A stretch of DNA of 64,000 nt from Verrucomicrobiota bacterium (GCA_017305195.1 JAFKMU010000047.1:186001-250000); one strand, 5' to 3'. Counted from the first letter of the stretch, positions 1 to 11,399 are shown. Notes: a model not told the origin generated them from the letters alone. Program-made: numbers and translations.

Positions 1-855
1 ATGCTCCAGCAGACGACGGTGGCGGCGGTGAAGCCGTACTTTCATCGGTGGATGGAGCGATTCCCAACCGTCCGGCATCTCGCGGAGGCCAGCGAGGAGG
101 AAGTCCTGCACCTTTGGCAGGGGCTCGGGTACTACAGCCGCGCCCGCAACCTCCATGCGGCGGCGAAGGCGGTGGTCGAGCGCCATGAGGGCGTCGTGCC
201 GCACAGTCGGGCGGAACTGCGAGCGTTGCCGGGGGTTGGAGATTACACGGCGGGGGCGGTCTCTGCGTTTGCCTTCGATGCGGTGGAGACGGTGATCGAC
301 GCCAATATCGCCCGGGTGCTGGCCCGATTGAACAACTGGCAAAACCCCATCGACGACGCGGCGGGGAAAGCTTTCCTCGAAAAGGCCGCGCACGCGCTCC
401 TGCCCGCAAAGGGCGGACGCCTTCACACCTCGGCCCTCATGGAGCTGGGAGCGCTGGTTTGCACGGCGCGGAACCCGGATTGCGACGGCTGCCCGGTGCG
501 TCTGGAGTGCCGCGCGGAAAACCCGGAGGCTTTACCCGTGAAGCGAGCGCGCCCGCAAGTGGAACTCGTGACGGAAAGCCGGGCCTGTATTTTTGAGAAA
601 GGGAAACTCTGGCTGGAACCCTCTCATGGCCCTCGCTGGAAAGGCATGTGGCTGCTGCCCCCTTCGGAAGGCGACGGGAAGCTCCTGCACACGGAGATTT
701 ATCCGATCACTCGCTATCGCGTGACGATGAGCGTCCATGCCGGGAAAAGGACCGGAAACCAAATCAAGGGGTTTTCTCTCACGGAACTGCCCCCGATGCC
801 ATCTCCGCATCGGCGAGCTGTTGCAGCCTTGATCAGAAACGGGCATATTGGCTGA
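1..855 (+). CDS. mutY: A/G-specific adenine glycosylase, 5'-truncated by window edge
   Basis: MutY removes adenine mispaired with 8-oxoguanine. The first visible codon is an internal Met (MLQQT, which follows the adenine-pocket Glu in the family), so roughly 40 N-terminal residues lie outside the window. Visible features are the HhH segment LPGVGDYTAGAV, the catalytic Asp in VIDANIARVL, the [4Fe-4S] ligand pattern C-x6-C-x2-C-x5-C (CTARNPDCDGCPVRLEC), and a C-terminal MutT-like 8-oxoG domain containing RWKGMWLLPP. trpB starts 3 nt after the stop. The identification is secure; only the start is missing. Confidence 0.95.
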   Translation: MLQQTTVAAVKPYFHRWMERFPTVRHLAEASEEEVLHLWQGLGYYSRARNLHAAAKAVVERHEGVVPHSRAELRALPGVGDYTAGAVSAFAFDAVETVIDANIARVLARLNNWQNPIDDAAGKAFLEKAAHALLPAKGGRLHTSALMELGALVCTARNPDCDGCPVRLECRAENPEALPVKRARPQVELVTESRACIFEKGKLWLEPSHGPRWKGMWLLPPSEGDGKLLHTEIYPITRYRVTMSVHAGKRTGNQIKGFSLTELPPMPSPHRRAVAALIRNGHIG

Positions 856-858
856 CTT

Positions 859-2070
859 ATGTCCTCTCCTTCACCTGTCTACGCGCCCGATGCCACCGGT
901 CACTTCGGCCAGTACGGGGGCAAATTCGTTCCCGAGACGCTCTACAGCGCCCTGGAGGAACTCGAAGAGGAGTACCTGAAGGCCAAGGACGATCCCGCCT
1001 TTCAGCAGGAATATATGAACCTGCTGACCGACTACTGCGGTCGCGAAACCCCACTCTACTACGCCGAGCGCCTGACCAAGCACCTCGGCGGAGCGAAGAT
1101 TTATCTCAAGCGGGAGGACCTCCTGCACACCGGAGCGCACAAGATCAACAATGCCATCGGCCAGGCCATCCTCGCCCGCCGCATGGGCAAGAAACGCGTC
1201 ATTGCCGAGACTGGAGCAGGCCAGCACGGCGTGGCCACGGCCACGGTGGCGGCGCGGTTTGGCTTTGAGTGCGTGATTTACATGGGCGCGGTGGACATGA
1301 AGCGCCAGGCGCTGAATGTGGCGCGCATGGAATTCCTCGGCGCAAAGGTGGTCCCGGTCACCGCCGGACAGGCCACGCTGAAGGAAGCCGTCAACGAAGC
1401 GATGCGCGACTGGGTGACGAATGTCCGCTCGACCCATTATATTCTCGGCACGGCCTACGGCGCCCACCCCTACCCCGTGATGGTGCGTGATTTTCACCGC
1501 ATCATCGGCGACGAAGCTCGGCGGCAGATTCTGGAAAAAGAGAATCGCCTTCCCGACCTGCTCATCGCCTGCGTGGGCGGCGGCAGCAATGCCATCGGCT
1601 TGTTTTACCCCTTCCTTGAAGACTCCTCCGTGCGTCTCGTCGGCGTGGAAGCCGGGGGCGAAGGCATCATCAAGGGCCGCCATGCGGCGCGCTTCCAGGG
1701 CGGACGCCTCGGTGTTCTCCAAGGGGCTAAGACGTGGCTGCTGGCCGACGAGGACGGGCAGATCGAATTGACTCACTCCATCTCGGCGGGTCTCGACTAT
1801 GCCGCGGTGGGGCCGGAGCATTGCTACCTGCGCGAGATTGGCCGGGCGGAATACGACTACGCCACGGACGACGAGGCGCTGACGGCCTTCCGCACGCTGG
1901 CTTCAGTGGAGGGAATCATCCCGGCGCTGGAGTCCTCCCATGCGGTGGCTCACGCGATCAAGGTGGCGCCCAAGATGCGCCCCGATCAACTCGTGATCGT
2001 CAACCTCTCCGGTCGCGGAGACAAGGACGTCTCGCAGGCGGCGGAAATTTTGCTGAAGAAGAGCGTTTAA
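859..2070 (+). CDS. trpB: Tryptophan synthase beta chain
   Basis: PLP enzyme that condenses indole with L-serine to make tryptophan. The 403-residue length is normal for TrpB1. The PLP lysine sits in HTGAHKINN, followed by the ETGAGQHG substrate loop and the GGGSNA phosphate-binding loop ([10 protein letters not shown]); the C-terminal SGRGDKD is intact. It follows mutY by 3 nt. No trpA, trpF or trpC is adjacent, so the trp genes are dispersed or in another context. The stop abuts the convergent ABC ATPase gene at 2072. Confidence 0.97.
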   Translation: MSSPSPVYAPDATGHFGQYGGKFVPETLYSALEELEEEYLKAKDDPAFQQEYMNLLTDYCGRETPLYYAERLTKHLGGAKIYLKREDLLHTGAHKINNAIGQAILARRMGKKRVIAETGAGQHGVATATVAARFGFECVIYMGAVDMKRQALNVARMEFLGAKVVPVTAGQATLKEAVNEAMRDWVTNVRSTHYILGTAYGAHPYPVMVRDFHRIIGDEARRQILEKENRLPDLLIACVGGGSNAIGLFYPFLEDSSVRLVGVEAGGEGIIKGRHAARFQGGRLGVLQGAKTWLLADEDGQIELTHSISAGLDYAAVGPEHCYLREIGRAEYDYATDDEALTAFRTLASVEGIIPALESSHAVAHAIKVAPKMRPDQLVIVNLSGRGDKDVSQAAEILLKKSV

Positions 2071-2071
2071 A

Positions 2072-2942
<871 letters not shown>

Positions 2943-2956
<14 letters not shown>

Positions 2957-3980
2957 TGGCTGTCTCCGTGTTCTGTGTGCTGTTGCGACGACGGTCGAGA
3001 ATGGCGCGCAGGAGGGATTTTTTGACGCCCTTCTGCCATGGGAAAATCTGGCGGCCGATCCAGTCGAGGATGCGGTCGGAGGTGAAGCCGATGATGCCGA
3101 TGATAATGATGGCGGCAAAGACGTTGTCGTAGATGCGGTACTTCGCCTGCTGATTGATGAAGAAGGTGATGCCTGAGCTCGCGCCGATGTATTCCGCCAC
3201 GATCAGGTAGGTCCACGCCCACCCGAGCAGGATGCGCATGTCATTATAAAGATCGACCGAGATGCCGGGGACCACCACCCGGAACAGGAGCTGGCGGCGA
3301 TTCGCCCCGAGGGTTTGCGCGGCCTCGACGAGCGAGGTGTCGAGCTTGCGCGTTGTATTGGCTATGACCAGTACCTGCTGGAAGAACGTACCTATGAAAA
3401 TGATGGCTATCTTTGGCGCATCGTAGATGCCGAGAACAGCCACCGCCAGCGCACCAAAGGCCGGCGCAGGCATATAGCGGGTAAAGTCCACGAAGGGCTC
3501 GGTGATGCGGGAAAAGAATGGAAAGGTGCCGCAAAGAATACCGATGGGGACCCCGAAGACAGAACTCCAGAGAAAGCCCCAGAAGATGACCTGAATACTC
3601 TGCCAGAGACTTTCATGAAGCCACTTCTCGCCCTTGCGCTTGGGCGGCGTGGTGAAGCTTTTGTAAAAGGCCACCGCGACCTCATGGGGCGCGGGAAGAA
3701 AGACCGGATTCGCCGGGGTGCCCGTGGCGATATGGCCGCCCGAGGCTGCCAGCTTGGCATTCTCGGCTTTGAAGGTGGATCGCTCGATCAACGCGTCGCG
3801 AGTGAAATACGAAACGCCGCCCGGATCGTCGATTTTCACCAGCGGATGCCAGACGAACGGCACGTAACTAACGATCGCCCAGACCGCCAGCGGGAGGGCA
3901 AAGGAGATCCACAGCAGAATCAACTGCCGGGGCTCCGAGAGCGTCCCGAATGGAACCAGCCATTTCTTTCCCTTGCTCAT
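2943..3980 (-). CDS. ABC transporter permease (NrtB/TauC/SsuC-like)
   Basis: Inner-membrane permease, 345 aa, with an N-terminal transmembrane helix, a periplasmic loop of about 80 residues and a C-terminal BPD-type membrane domain. The EAA coupling motif reads [25 protein letters not shown] (about residue 220), typical of this family. The long N-terminal loop is larger than in SsuC. It lies between the ATPase (14-nt overlap) and the binding protein (61-nt gap). Confidence 0.92.
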
Positions 3981-4041
3981 GAGTAGTGGTGGGACCGGTC
4001 GCAGAGGGACATCAGCGACCGGTCCACATTAGCTATTATTC

Positions 4042-5007
4042 TTACAGAGAGTCCGTGATGGCCGGAGCGATGTAGTCCGCCGTGGGCTGCGGCTTGTCGT
4101 AGACCTTGTTGGAGACGTTGAACTCGTCGACCACGACATTCGAGCCGTAGACGGAATCGAGGCCCTCGCCCTTCTTGAATGCCTTCTTGGCTTCGTCGAG
4201 CTTCAGGATCTTCGTACCGCTGACAAACTTCGCATACTCCTCAGGCGAGAGATTCACGCGAGAGGCCATGATCTTCACCGCGTCATCATGCGTGGCGGGA
4301 TCATAGAAGTAGTCGACGACCTTGTACCAAACCTTAGCGATCTTTTTCCACTCCTCGGGATGAGCCGAGAGGCTGGCCGGACTCACGGCGAGCACGTCGT
4401 AGATCAGACCCGGTACGTCCTTGCTGGTGTAGATCGGCTTGGCGCCGGGGACGGCTTTGATTGCCTGCCCGGAGTTCGGCTGCCAGGCACCGATGGCGGC
4501 GACATCACCAGAGGCGAGGGCCTTGGGTGTTTCGCCTGTCGGCACGTTGACGAGTTCAACGTCGGATTCCTTCATGCCCACGGCCTGAAGGCCCTTGAGC
4601 AGGAGGAGGTGGTCGACGAAACCGACCTCCACACCGACCTTCTTGCCCTTGAGATCCTGCAGCTTCTCGATGCCCGGCTGTCCGACGATCATGTCGTTGC
4701 CGTTCGAGAAGTCATTGATGAGAATCGTCCTGCTCGGCGCTCCGGTCGCGCCGGTCACGAGGGCGTCGCCATTCGTCATGCAGACAGCGTCCAGCTTGCC
4801 TGCGGCGAAGGCTTCCATCGACGGAACGTACTCGAACCACTCGAACTGAACATCCACGCCGGCTTCCTTGAACCAGCCTTTCTGGATCGCAACCTCCCAG
4901 GCCACCCAGCCCGGCCAGTCGCTGTAACCGATCTTCAGGGGTTCCGCCTGCGCGACACCGCCACAAAGCGCGGCAGCGAGCAGACCCATCAGTGTTTTTT
5001 TCATCAT
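4042..5007 (-). CDS. ABC transporter substrate-binding protein, urea-carboxylase/guanidine-associated type
   Basis: Periplasmic NMT1/NrtA-fold binding protein, 321 aa, with a signal peptide ([21 protein letters not shown]). A GGAGA ribosome site lies about 7 nt before the ATG at 5007. From memory, the mature N-terminus ([19 protein letters not shown]) and the segments [16 protein letters not shown] and [12 protein letters not shown] strongly resemble the binding protein found beside urea carboxylases (now understood as guanidine carboxylases). No urea carboxylase or allophanate hydrolase is present here, so the ligand may be guanidine, an amide or another small nitrogen compound. The ligand is inference. 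Confidence 0.88.
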   Translation of the reverse strand: MMKKTLMGLLAAALCGGVAQAEPLKIGYSDWPGWVAWEVAIQKGWFKEAGVDVQFEWFEYVPSMEAFAAGKLDAVCMTNGDALVTGATGAPSRTILINDFSNGNDMIVGQPGIEKLQDLKGKKVGVEVGFVDHLLLLKGLQAVGMKESDVELVNVPTGETPKALASGDVAAIGAWQPNSGQAIKAVPGAKPIYTSKDVPGLIYDVLAVSPASLSAHPEEWKKIAKVWYKVVDYFYDPATHDDAVKIMASRVNLSPEEYAKFVSGTKILKLDEAKKAFKKGEGLDSVYGSNVVVDEFNVSNKVYDKPQPTADYIAPAITDSL

Positions 5008-5044
5008 GGTTGTTCTCCGTTTGTTGTTGGATCGTTCGAGGGGT

Positions 5045-5836
5045 TCAAAAGACTCCGGCGGTTCTCTGCCACTCGACCGGTGCGGTCTCGCGGCGGGCTT
5101 TTTCCACAATGGCGGCGAGGGCCTCGCCGATTTCCTCAAAGAGCAGCTTTCCGCGCGCGGCTGTGCCTTCGGTGGGATTGCCGGTGACGCCATTCAGGCT
5201 CGTATTTGCCACCATGTAGTTAAATATCGTCTCCGTCGTCCGGTCGGGATCGTCCTCGGCAACCGACATGTCCACGGTCTCCGGCGCGAGGTGCAGCATG
5301 AGATCGGTCTCGGCCTTGTTGGCATGGAGATCGGCGGCGTCGCTGATGAAATACTCCCAGATCGAGGGCGTCAGACTAAAGGTATTGCGCGTGGCGATCT
5401 GGAGCCGGTTGACGTAGTCGAAGCGCAGGCGATCCACCGCGACGCGGAGCGAGGCGTCGTTGCCAAAGTGGGAGTTAACGAGAAGCAGACGCTTCCACCC
5501 TGTCGCGACGGCCCAGGCCGCGATCTCGCGCAACGTGTGGATGAAAGTCTCGTGGAAAATGGAAAAGGTTCCCGGCCATTTCTCCGTGTGCCCCGCGGAC
5601 ACCGTATAGGAAAGAGCAGGCAATACAGGCACACCAGTCACAGCGGAGGCGTAGTCGCAGGCGGCGGTGGCGATCACGGTGTCGGTATTGATCGGGAGAT
5701 GAGGGCCGTGCTGTTCGGTGGCCCCGAGCGGAAGGAGAAGCATATCGCACCCCCCCGCCTGAAGATCGCGAATGCGAGTCCAGGAAAGGTGCTCAAGCCG
5801 CACCGGCTTGCGTGAATCCCCCGCCCCGTAAATCAT
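5045..5836 (-). CDS. Creatininase-family amidohydrolase
   Basis: Metal-dependent amidohydrolase of the creatininase/MftE/ArfB fold, 263 aa. Candidate metal ligands are the [14 protein letters not shown] segment (Glu, His, Asp), the His in NSHFGND (the family usually has NGHGGN) and the Glu in HANKAETD. Start at 5836 gives an ATGA overlap with the upstream amidotransferase stop, so translation is probably coupled. The linkage to an importer and a glutamine synthetase suggests it opens a cyclic or linear amide to release nitrogen. Creatinine itself is only one possibility; no creatinase or sarcosine oxidase is nearby. Confidence 0.85.
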   Translation of the reverse strand: MIYGAGDSRKPVRLEHLSWTRIRDLQAGGCDMLLLPLGATEQHGPHLPINTDTVIATAACDYASAVTGVPVLPALSYTVSAGHTEKWPGTFSIFHETFIHTLREIAAWAVATGWKRLLLVNSHFGNDASLRVAVDRLRFDYVNRLQIATRNTFSLTPSIWEYFISDAADLHANKAETDLMLHLAPETVDMSVAEDDPDRTTETIFNYMVANTSLNGVTGNPTEGTAARGKLLFEEIGEALAAIVEKARRETAPVEWQRTAGVF

Positions 5837-6537
5837 AGGAGATCGCTCCAGCGCGTGAACACCTCGATCGCTGTCTCCCGCAGCACGGGGAGGCATTCTT
5901 TTCCTTGAGAAACCATGATGTCGGGATCGACTCCCGATTCCGTGAGATAGTCGCGAGAATCCTCAACCATCTCGGCGAGGATCTCGGGCGTCATCTCCAG
6001 ATGAAACTGCATACCGTATAGCGAATGACCGTAGCGAAAGAGCTGGTTCGGAGTGAGCTCCGAGGAGCCGAGCCGCATGCCGCCGACCGGAATTTCAAAC
6101 ACGTCGCCATGCCAGTGCGTGGTGACGAAGTCCTTCGGCAGCCCGCCCCAGATCGGGTCGTAGTCTGCGATCGGGTCGAGAGTGACACGATAAAAGCCCA
6201 CCTCGCGATGCGGGGCCTTGCGCACCTCCGCACCGAGGCCTGCCGCCATTAACTGGGCCCCGAGGCACAGACCGATGATCGGCTTGCCTTCGGAGACGAC
6301 CTGACGCACCAGATTCGTCTCCGCGCCGAGATAGGGATACTGATCCTGCTCATAAACACCCTGCGCTCCGCCCCCCAGGGCAAGTCCGTCGTATCCTTCC
6401 AACGTTACGGGAACCGGCTGGCCGAGGTCGGACCTCAAGACATCGAGGCTCATGCCGCGCTGGGTGAGGACTTCACCGAGCAGGCCGGGTTTATCGGTAT
6501 CTCCGTGTTGGACGAACAGGACTTTCTTCGAGCGCAT
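5833..6537 (-). CDS. Class I glutamine amidotransferase-like protein (GMP synthase GATase-type)
   Basis: Stand-alone class I GATase domain, 234 aa. The nucleophile Cys lies in IGLCLGAQLMA and the catalytic His/Glu in GMQFHLEMTPE, so the triad appears intact. There is no synthetase domain. It is three bases downstream of the glutamine synthetase stop and overlaps the creatininase-family gene by 4 nt. Together with the GS-like ligase it could hydrolyse a gamma-glutamyl-amide intermediate, by analogy with PuuA/PuuD in putrescine use. That role is inferred from context only. Confidence 0.85.
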   Translation of the reverse strand: MRSKKVLFVQHGDTDKPGLLGEVLTQRGMSLDVLRSDLGQPVPVTLEGYDGLALGGGAQGVYEQDQYPYLGAETNLVRQVVSEGKPIIGLCLGAQLMAAGLGAEVRKAPHREVGFYRVTLDPIADYDPIWGGLPKDFVTTHWHGDVFEIPVGGMRLGSSELTPNQLFRYGHSLYGMQFHLEMTPEILAEMVEDSRDYLTESGVDPDIMVSQGKECLPVLRETAIEVFTRWSDLL

Positions 6538-6540
6538 GGG

Positions 6541-7893
6541 TCAGTATAGGCGGGCGTATTTGTGAATTTCCCACGGCGTGACAGTGAGGTTGTACTCCTC
6601 CCACTCCGCGGATTTGTAGGTGACAAATTCCTTCTTTAGTTCCGCCCCGAGAACCTGCTCGACGAATGGGTCGCGGTCGAACGCCGCAACAGCTTCGCCG
6701 AGCGATCTGGGCAGATGCTGGACACCGAGTTCAGCGAGTTCGGAGTCGGTGTGTTCGTAAAGATTCTCCGTTCGCGGCGGCCCGGGATCGAACTGCTGAT
6801 CGATGCCCTCGAGTCCAGCCGCAAGAGCGAGAGCGGCGGCGAGGTAGGGATTGCAACTTGAGTCGGCATTGCGCGATTCCACCCGACCGCCCGCCATGGG
6901 GATGCGGACCGAGTTGGTGCGGTTGTTGGTGCCGAAGGAGTTGAAGACCGGAGCCCACGAGTAGTAGCCCATGAGGCCGCGACGCACGAGGCGCTTGTAG
7001 CTGTTCACCGTCGGCGCCCAGGCCGCGCACAGCGCCTGCCCGTGACGCAGGATGCCAGCGGTAAACTGATAGCCCAACGTGGAGAGGCCGAGGCCGTATG
7101 GGTCGCTGCGATCCGCCTGTTTGAAAAGGTTCTCACCGGTTTCCAGACTGGCGAGCGACATGTTGAAGTGCGCGCCGTTGCCCGTCTTGTCGCCAAATGG
7201 CTTCGGCATGAAGGTGGCGATGAGCCCATATTTCGCCGCGACCTGCTTCGCCATGTAGCGGAAAAAGATATAGCGATCACACATGGTCAGCGCGTCGGAG
7301 TAGCCAAAATCAAACTCGAACTGCCCGTGACCGTCCTCGTGGTCAAAGGAATACAGCCCCCACCCGAGGTCATCGATGTACCCGGCGATTTCATCCAGCA
7401 TCGGATAGCTATCGAGGAAGCGCTTAACGTCGTAGGCCGCCTTGGAAAGATTGTCATCCTTGTTAGCAACCTCAAGACGTCCATCGTCTGTTAGCTTCAG
7501 GAAATACACCTCGCATTCGATGCCGAGGTTAAACTTCCAACCCTTCTCCGCCGCACGGGCGAGCACGCCTTTCAGGACGTTGCGGGTATTCAGCGGATAG
7601 GATTCGCCGTGATAGGTATTGTCCGCAGGGAACCAGGCGACTTCCTTTTGCCAGGGCAACTGGAGCCCGCGCTCCAGGTCAGGCAGCGAGGCGATCTCAT
7701 CGTCATTGGGGCTCTGGCCGAGACCGTCGAGGGCGTATCCCGTGTAAAGCTCCGAGCCCGAGGCGAAACTTTCAAAGTGCGAGATGGGCACCACTTTCCC
7801 CTTGGGGACACCGTGGATGTCCACGTAAGCGCCGATGCAATACTTCACACCTTTTCCCTGAAGATCCTGCTTGATTGCTTCTACATCCGACAT
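6541..7893 (-). CDS. Type III-like glutamine synthetase (GlnT family) or gamma-glutamylamide ligase
   Basis: GS-fold ATP-dependent ligase, 450 aa. The N-terminus [11 protein letters not shown]...[14 protein letters not shown] matches the GlnT/GSIII-like start, so I chose ATG 7893 over an in-frame TTG at 7929. Metal and ATP-site features include [32 protein letters not shown] and the arginine segment [10 protein letters not shown]. Close relatives include gamma-glutamylmethylamide synthetase, so the acceptor may be ammonia or an amine. It is the first enzyme gene after the Cache-LuxR regulator, with an 18-bp palindrome between them. Confidence 0.87.
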   Translation of the reverse strand: MSDVEAIKQDLQGKGVKYCIGAYVDIHGVPKGKVVPISHFESFASGSELYTGYALDGLGQSPNDDEIASLPDLERGLQLPWQKEVAWFPADNTYHGESYPLNTRNVLKGVLARAAEKGWKFNLGIECEVYFLKLTDDGRLEVANKDDNLSKAAYDVKRFLDSYPMLDEIAGYIDDLGWGLYSFDHEDGHGQFEFDFGYSDALTMCDRYIFFRYMAKQVAAKYGLIATFMPKPFGDKTGNGAHFNMSLASLETGENLFKQADRSDPYGLGLSTLGYQFTAGILRHGQALCAAWAPTVNSYKRLVRRGLMGYYSWAPVFNSFGTNNRTNSVRIPMAGGRVESRNADSSCNPYLAAALALAAGLEGIDQQFDPGPPRTENLYEHTDSELAELGVQHLPRSLGEAVAAFDRDPFVEQVLGAELKKEFVTYKSAEWEEYNLTVTPWEIHKYARLY

Positions 7894-7928
7894 GGCTCGC
7901 ACACTGCCTCCGTCCTTCCTGTACAACA

Positions 7929-7946
7929 ATAGGAAGACCTTCCTAT
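7929..7946. promoter_or_regulatory. Perfect 8-bp inverted repeat upstream of the glutamine synthetase gene
   Basis: ATAGGAAG at 7929-7936 and CTTCCTAT at 7939-7946 form a perfect palindrome with a 2-bp spacer, overlapping the stop codon of the luxR-type gene and lying 36 nt before the GS start codon. Size and symmetry suit a LuxR-type dimer operator. It could also be a weak RNA hairpin. Confidence 0.4.
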
Positions 7947-8968
7947 GAGGCGGCTGATTCAGCGTATTCGCGCTGAAATGCGAGTGCGGCGGCGTGGCGG
8001 TTTTCCACGCCGAGTTTGCGAAAGATCTTCTCCAGGTGGTTCTTCACCGTGTGGGCACTGATCCCGAGGATGATGGCGATTTCCTCATTGGATTTGCCCT
8101 GGCACATCCAGTCGGCCACCTCGCGCTCGCGCTGGCTCAGCCCGCTCTCGGGGGCCATGGGCGCGCACTCCAGGCCACGCTCCTCCACGAGGAGGAGGCC
8201 GCAGCCGGCATGCGGGTGGCGAGTGAAACGTATTACCAACTCCCTCGCTCCCTTGGGAAAGGTCCAGGACGCTCCGCGACGCGATGGATTTTGCAACCGG
8301 CTGGCCACCATTTCGTGAAGAGGCGCCGGCAGTTCACTTTGCCCGGCGGAACGTCCGCCGACGTAGCGCCATATCAACTGGCGCGTGACAGGACTCCAGA
8401 ACCGGACATCGCCCCCGTCGTCCAGAATGACGTGGTGGCGATTCAGGGCATGCTCGATCGGCTCGACACTGCGCGGGCGGGCATCCGCGTCGGTCAGCAG
8501 GTCCATGTGAACATCAAAACCAGCCACGCCGACGCAGCGACCGCCGAATTTGATCGGCGCGGCCTGGCTGGCGATAAAGAGATTTTCCCCACCCACCCGG
8601 TACTCGTAGGGGTCGATGACGACCTGACTGCCGCGACAGGCCGGGAGCCGGTACCATTGGGCGCCGGGTTCGTCGTAGTCGGTATTGGGTTCGAGCTGCA
8701 CCTCCCCGCCGAAGCGATGCCAGAGCGGCACGAAGCGACCGGATTCGTCATGGCCCGGCGCACCGGCGTATTCATGATCCCGACCGTCGAGGGCATCCGG
8801 CTGCCAGACCGACCACACCCCGAGGAAGTGCGGATTTGCGTCGAGGACTGAGCGAAGAACGCCATTATAAACCTCGCGATTGCGTACTCCCAAGTCATGC
8901 AGCGAGGCGAGAAGGCCAGCCAAATGCCCCGCACTTTGCGGTGAAGCGGCTGTTTTTGGGTGGTCCAT
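7943..8968 (-). CDS. LuxR-family regulator with N-terminal Cache-like sensor domain
   Basis: 341-aa regulator. Residues about 30-160 resemble a Cache/PDC ligand-binding domain ([43 protein letters not shown]). The C-terminal LuxR HTH ([20 protein letters not shown], then [13 protein letters not shown]) lies at about 275-330. No signal peptide or transmembrane helix is visible, so the Cache domain would be cytoplasmic. ATG 8968 is preferred; TTG 8983 is an in-frame alternative. Cache domains bind amino acids, amines or carboxylates, so it may sense the substrate of the downstream nitrogen cluster. It is divergent from gatC. Confidence 0.82.
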   Translation of the reverse strand: MDHPKTAASPQSAGHLAGLLASLHDLGVRNREVYNGVLRSVLDANPHFLGVWSVWQPDALDGRDHEYAGAPGHDESGRFVPLWHRFGGEVQLEPNTDYDEPGAQWYRLPACRGSQVVIDPYEYRVGGENLFIASQAAPIKFGGRCVGVAGFDVHMDLLTDADARPRSVEPIEHALNRHHVILDDGGDVRFWSPVTRQLIWRYVGGRSAGQSELPAPLHEMVASRLQNPSRRGASWTFPKGARELVIRFTRHPHAGCGLLLVEERGLECAPMAPESGLSQREREVADWMCQGKSNEEIAIILGISAHTVKNHLEKIFRKLGVENRHAAALAFQREYAESAAS

Positions 8969-9081
8969 ACCCTCACAAAGCAACTTCCGTACCGAGTTGA
9001 AAAACGCAAAAATCCCCCTCGGGGCGACGCTTTACACTTTCCCTCCCCGCCCGCGCTGGGCAGTGTGATTCCCTTTTCGTC

Positions 9082-9369
9082 ATGAGCTCACCCGATCTGA
9101 ACGTGCGCAAAGTCGCCACCCTGGCCCGCCTCGCGCTCTCCGATGAGGAGGTCGCCACATTCCAAGACCAGCTCGGTCGCATCCTTGAGCATATCGAGCA
9201 CCTGAAGAAGCTGGACGTCTCGGATGTGGAACCCACCGCCCACACGTATCCGGTCTTTAGCGTCACCCGCGACGACGTGCCGGGTGAAAGCCTGCCGCGC
9301 GAAGCCTTCCTCGGCATCGCCCCGCGCTCCGCAAACAATCTCCTGATCGTTCCGAAGGTTCTCGAATAA
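9082..9369 (+). CDS. gatC: Asp-tRNA(Asn)/Glu-tRNA(Gln) amidotransferase subunit C
   Basis: 95-aa GatC, which stabilises GatAB for transamidation of mischarged Glu-tRNA(Gln) or Asp-tRNA(Asn). It has the typical start VRKVATLARLALSDEEV (as NVRKVATLARLALSDEE) and the C-terminal DDVPGESLPREAFLGIAP motif. The stop overlaps the gatA start by one base (TAATG), so translation is probably coupled. Confidence 0.95.
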   Translation: MSSPDLNVRKVATLARLALSDEEVATFQDQLGRILEHIEHLKKLDVSDVEPTAHTYPVFSVTRDDVPGESLPREAFLGIAPRSANNLLIVPKVLE

Positions 9370-10820
9370 TGGATCTGACCACTCTCTCCGCAGCCGAACT
9401 CCAGGCTGGCTTTCGCGCCGGTCAATTCACTCCCGTCGACGCCATCACGGCGCTGGAAAAACGCATCGAGGCCGTCGAGCCGCAGGTGCAGGCCTTTCTC
9501 TCCCGCGACTTTGAGGCAGCGAAGAAGGCCGCCGAAACCGCCGACATCTCGCTCCCGCTGGGCGGCGTGCCGATCGGCATCAAGGACGTGATCAACGTCA
9601 AGGGCGAGTCCTGCACGGCTGCCTCGAAGATTCTCACCGGCTACACCTCTCCCTACGACGCGACGGTCATTACCAGGCTCCGCGCAGCGGGCGCCATTCC
9701 GTTTGGCCGCCTGAACATGGACGAGTTCGCCATGGGATCGTCGACGGAAAACTCGGCCTATCAGGTGACCCGCAATCCGTGGGATATCTCCCGCATCCCG
9801 GGCGGTTCCTCGGGAGGTTCCGCTGCCGCCGTGGCCGCGCTGGAAGTTCCCGCGACATTGGGATCGGATACCGGCGGCTCGATCCGCCAGCCCGCCGCCC
9901 TTTGTGGCTGTGTCGGCCTCAAGCCCAGCTACGGGCGCGTTTCCCGCTACGGCCTGATTGCTTTTGCCTCGTCTCTCGACCAGATCGGTCCCTTTGCCCG
10001 CACCACGGAGGATTGCGCCCTGCTGCTCAACGCCATCGCCGGACGCGATCCGCACGACTCGACCTCGCTCGACCTGCCGACGGAGGATTTCACCTCCCAG
10101 CTCGGTCGTGACCTGAAGGGCGTGAAGCTCGGCATCCCCAAGGAATATTTCGTCGACGGCATGGACGCCCGCGTCCGCTCCAAAGTCGAGGAAGCCATCC
10201 GCCAGTGCGAAGCCGCCGGGGCGGAGCTGGTGGAGATTTCGCTCCCGCACACGGAATACGCGGTGTCGGTCTACTACATCATCGCCACGGCCGAGGCCTC
10301 GGCCAACCTGGCCCGCTTGGACGGCGTGCGCTACGGCAAGCGCGCCGACCAGCCGAAGGATCTGATGGATCTCTACCTGCGCTCGCGCGAGGAGGGATTT
10401 GGCAGCGAGGTAAAACGGCGTATCATTCTGGGAACCTATGTTCTGTCGAGCGGCTACTATGATGCGTACTACCTCCGTGCGCAAAAGGTGCGCACGCTCA
10501 TCCGGCGCGACTTTGAAGCCGCGTACGAGAAGGTCGACGCCATCGTCTGCCCGACCTCGCCTGATCTGGCCTTCCCGATCGGCGAGCGCACGAGCGACCC
10601 GCTGCGAATGTACCTGGCGGATATTTTCACCATTGCAGCCAACCTGGCTGGAATCTGCGGCATCAGCGTTCCATGTGGATTTGTGGAAGAAGGCGGGAAG
10701 CAACTCCCGGTCGGACTCCAGTTCCTCGGCAAATCGCTCGACGAAAGCAGGCTCCTCGGGGTGGCAGATGCCTACGAGCGACTCTCAGGCTGGAACAAAC
10801 AGGTCGCTCCCCTTAAATAA
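9369..10820 (+). CDS. gatA: Asp-tRNA(Asn)/Glu-tRNA(Gln) amidotransferase subunit A
   Basis: Amidase-signature glutaminase subunit, 483 aa, which supplies ammonia to GatB. The Lys-cisSer-Ser triad is visible: Lys in GVPIGIKDVI, the glycine/serine-rich PGGSSGGSAAAVAA, and the nucleophile Ser in GSDTGGSIRQPA. It is coupled to gatC. gatB is not next to it; the following gene encodes a methyltransferase starting directly after the stop. Confidence 0.97.
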   Translation: MDLTTLSAAELQAGFRAGQFTPVDAITALEKRIEAVEPQVQAFLSRDFEAAKKAAETADISLPLGGVPIGIKDVINVKGESCTAASKILTGYTSPYDATVITRLRAAGAIPFGRLNMDEFAMGSSTENSAYQVTRNPWDISRIPGGSSGGSAAAVAALEVPATLGSDTGGSIRQPAALCGCVGLKPSYGRVSRYGLIAFASSLDQIGPFARTTEDCALLLNAIAGRDPHDSTSLDLPTEDFTSQLGRDLKGVKLGIPKEYFVDGMDARVRSKVEEAIRQCEAAGAELVEISLPHTEYAVSVYYIIATAEASANLARLDGVRYGKRADQPKDLMDLYLRSREEGFGSEVKRRIILGTYVLSSGYYDAYYLRAQKVRTLIRRDFEAAYEKVDAIVCPTSPDLAFPIGERTSDPLRMYLADIFTIAANLAGICGISVPCGFVEEGGKQLPVGLQFLGKSLDESRLLGVADAYERLSGWNKQVAPLK

Positions 10821-11387
10821 ATGAGTCTACTCTTCTTCAAGCGCGTGCTGGCCAACCCCTTGCAGGTCGGCTACATCGTGCCCAGTTCGCCTTTCCTCAC
10901 CCACCAGACCTCACGCCGTCTCGATTTCTCCAAGCCCCGCGTGGTGGTGGAACTCGGACCCGGCGAGGGTTGCCATACCCGCAAGATCGTGAAGCGGATG
11001 GACAAAAACTCCCGCCTCTTTGCCTTCGAGCTGGACGAGGAATTCGTGGCGCACCTGCGCAAGCAGTTCGCCCATGATCCGCGCGTGACGATCCTGCACA
11101 GGAACGCTACGGAGATGCCCGACGTCCTCGCCGAGCACGGGATCACGCATTGCGATTACATCGTTTCCGGCCTGCCCTTCCTCGTCATTCCCGAGGAAGC
11201 GCGCGGCAAGCTCCTCGGCAGCATCTCCGAGGCGATGCACGAGGAGAGCCGGTTCATCACCTACCAGGTGACGACCCAGCTGTGCGACGAGAGCCATCTC
11301 TTTGAGTTGCACGACAAGGAATACTGCGCCCTGAACGTCCCGCCGATCAACGTGCTGGAATTCAAGAAGGCGCAAGCCGCCCGCTAG
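10821..11387 (+). CDS. Class I SAM-dependent methyltransferase, PmtA-like
   Basis: 188 aa. The SAM-binding motif I is VVVELGPGEGCHTRKI, with the acidic ribose-binding Glu in FAFELDEEF, and SGLPF replaces the usual motif IV. The PSSPFLT N-terminus and SGLPF are reminiscent of phospholipid N-methyltransferases of the PmtA type and of KsgA-like rRNA dimethylases. The start ATG immediately follows the gatA stop, so the two are probably cotranscribed. The substrate is not certain. Confidence 0.75.
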   Translation: MSLLFFKRVLANPLQVGYIVPSSPFLTHQTSRRLDFSKPRVVVELGPGEGCHTRKIVKRMDKNSRLFAFELDEEFVAHLRKQFAHDPRVTILHRNATEMPDVLAEHGITHCDYIVSGLPFLVIPEEARGKLLGSISEAMHEESRFITYQVTTQLCDESHLFELHDKEYCALNVPPINVLEFKKAQAAR

Positions 11388-11399
11388 AGATTTTGCATA

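Noticed and set aside
4042..9081. A guanidine-I (ykkC) riboswitch for the ABC/creatininase cluster
   Set aside because: The binding protein resembles guanidine-associated ones, so I looked for the conserved ykkC core (CTGGTCCGAGAG and its complement) in the intergenic gaps and before the regulator gene. None is visible.
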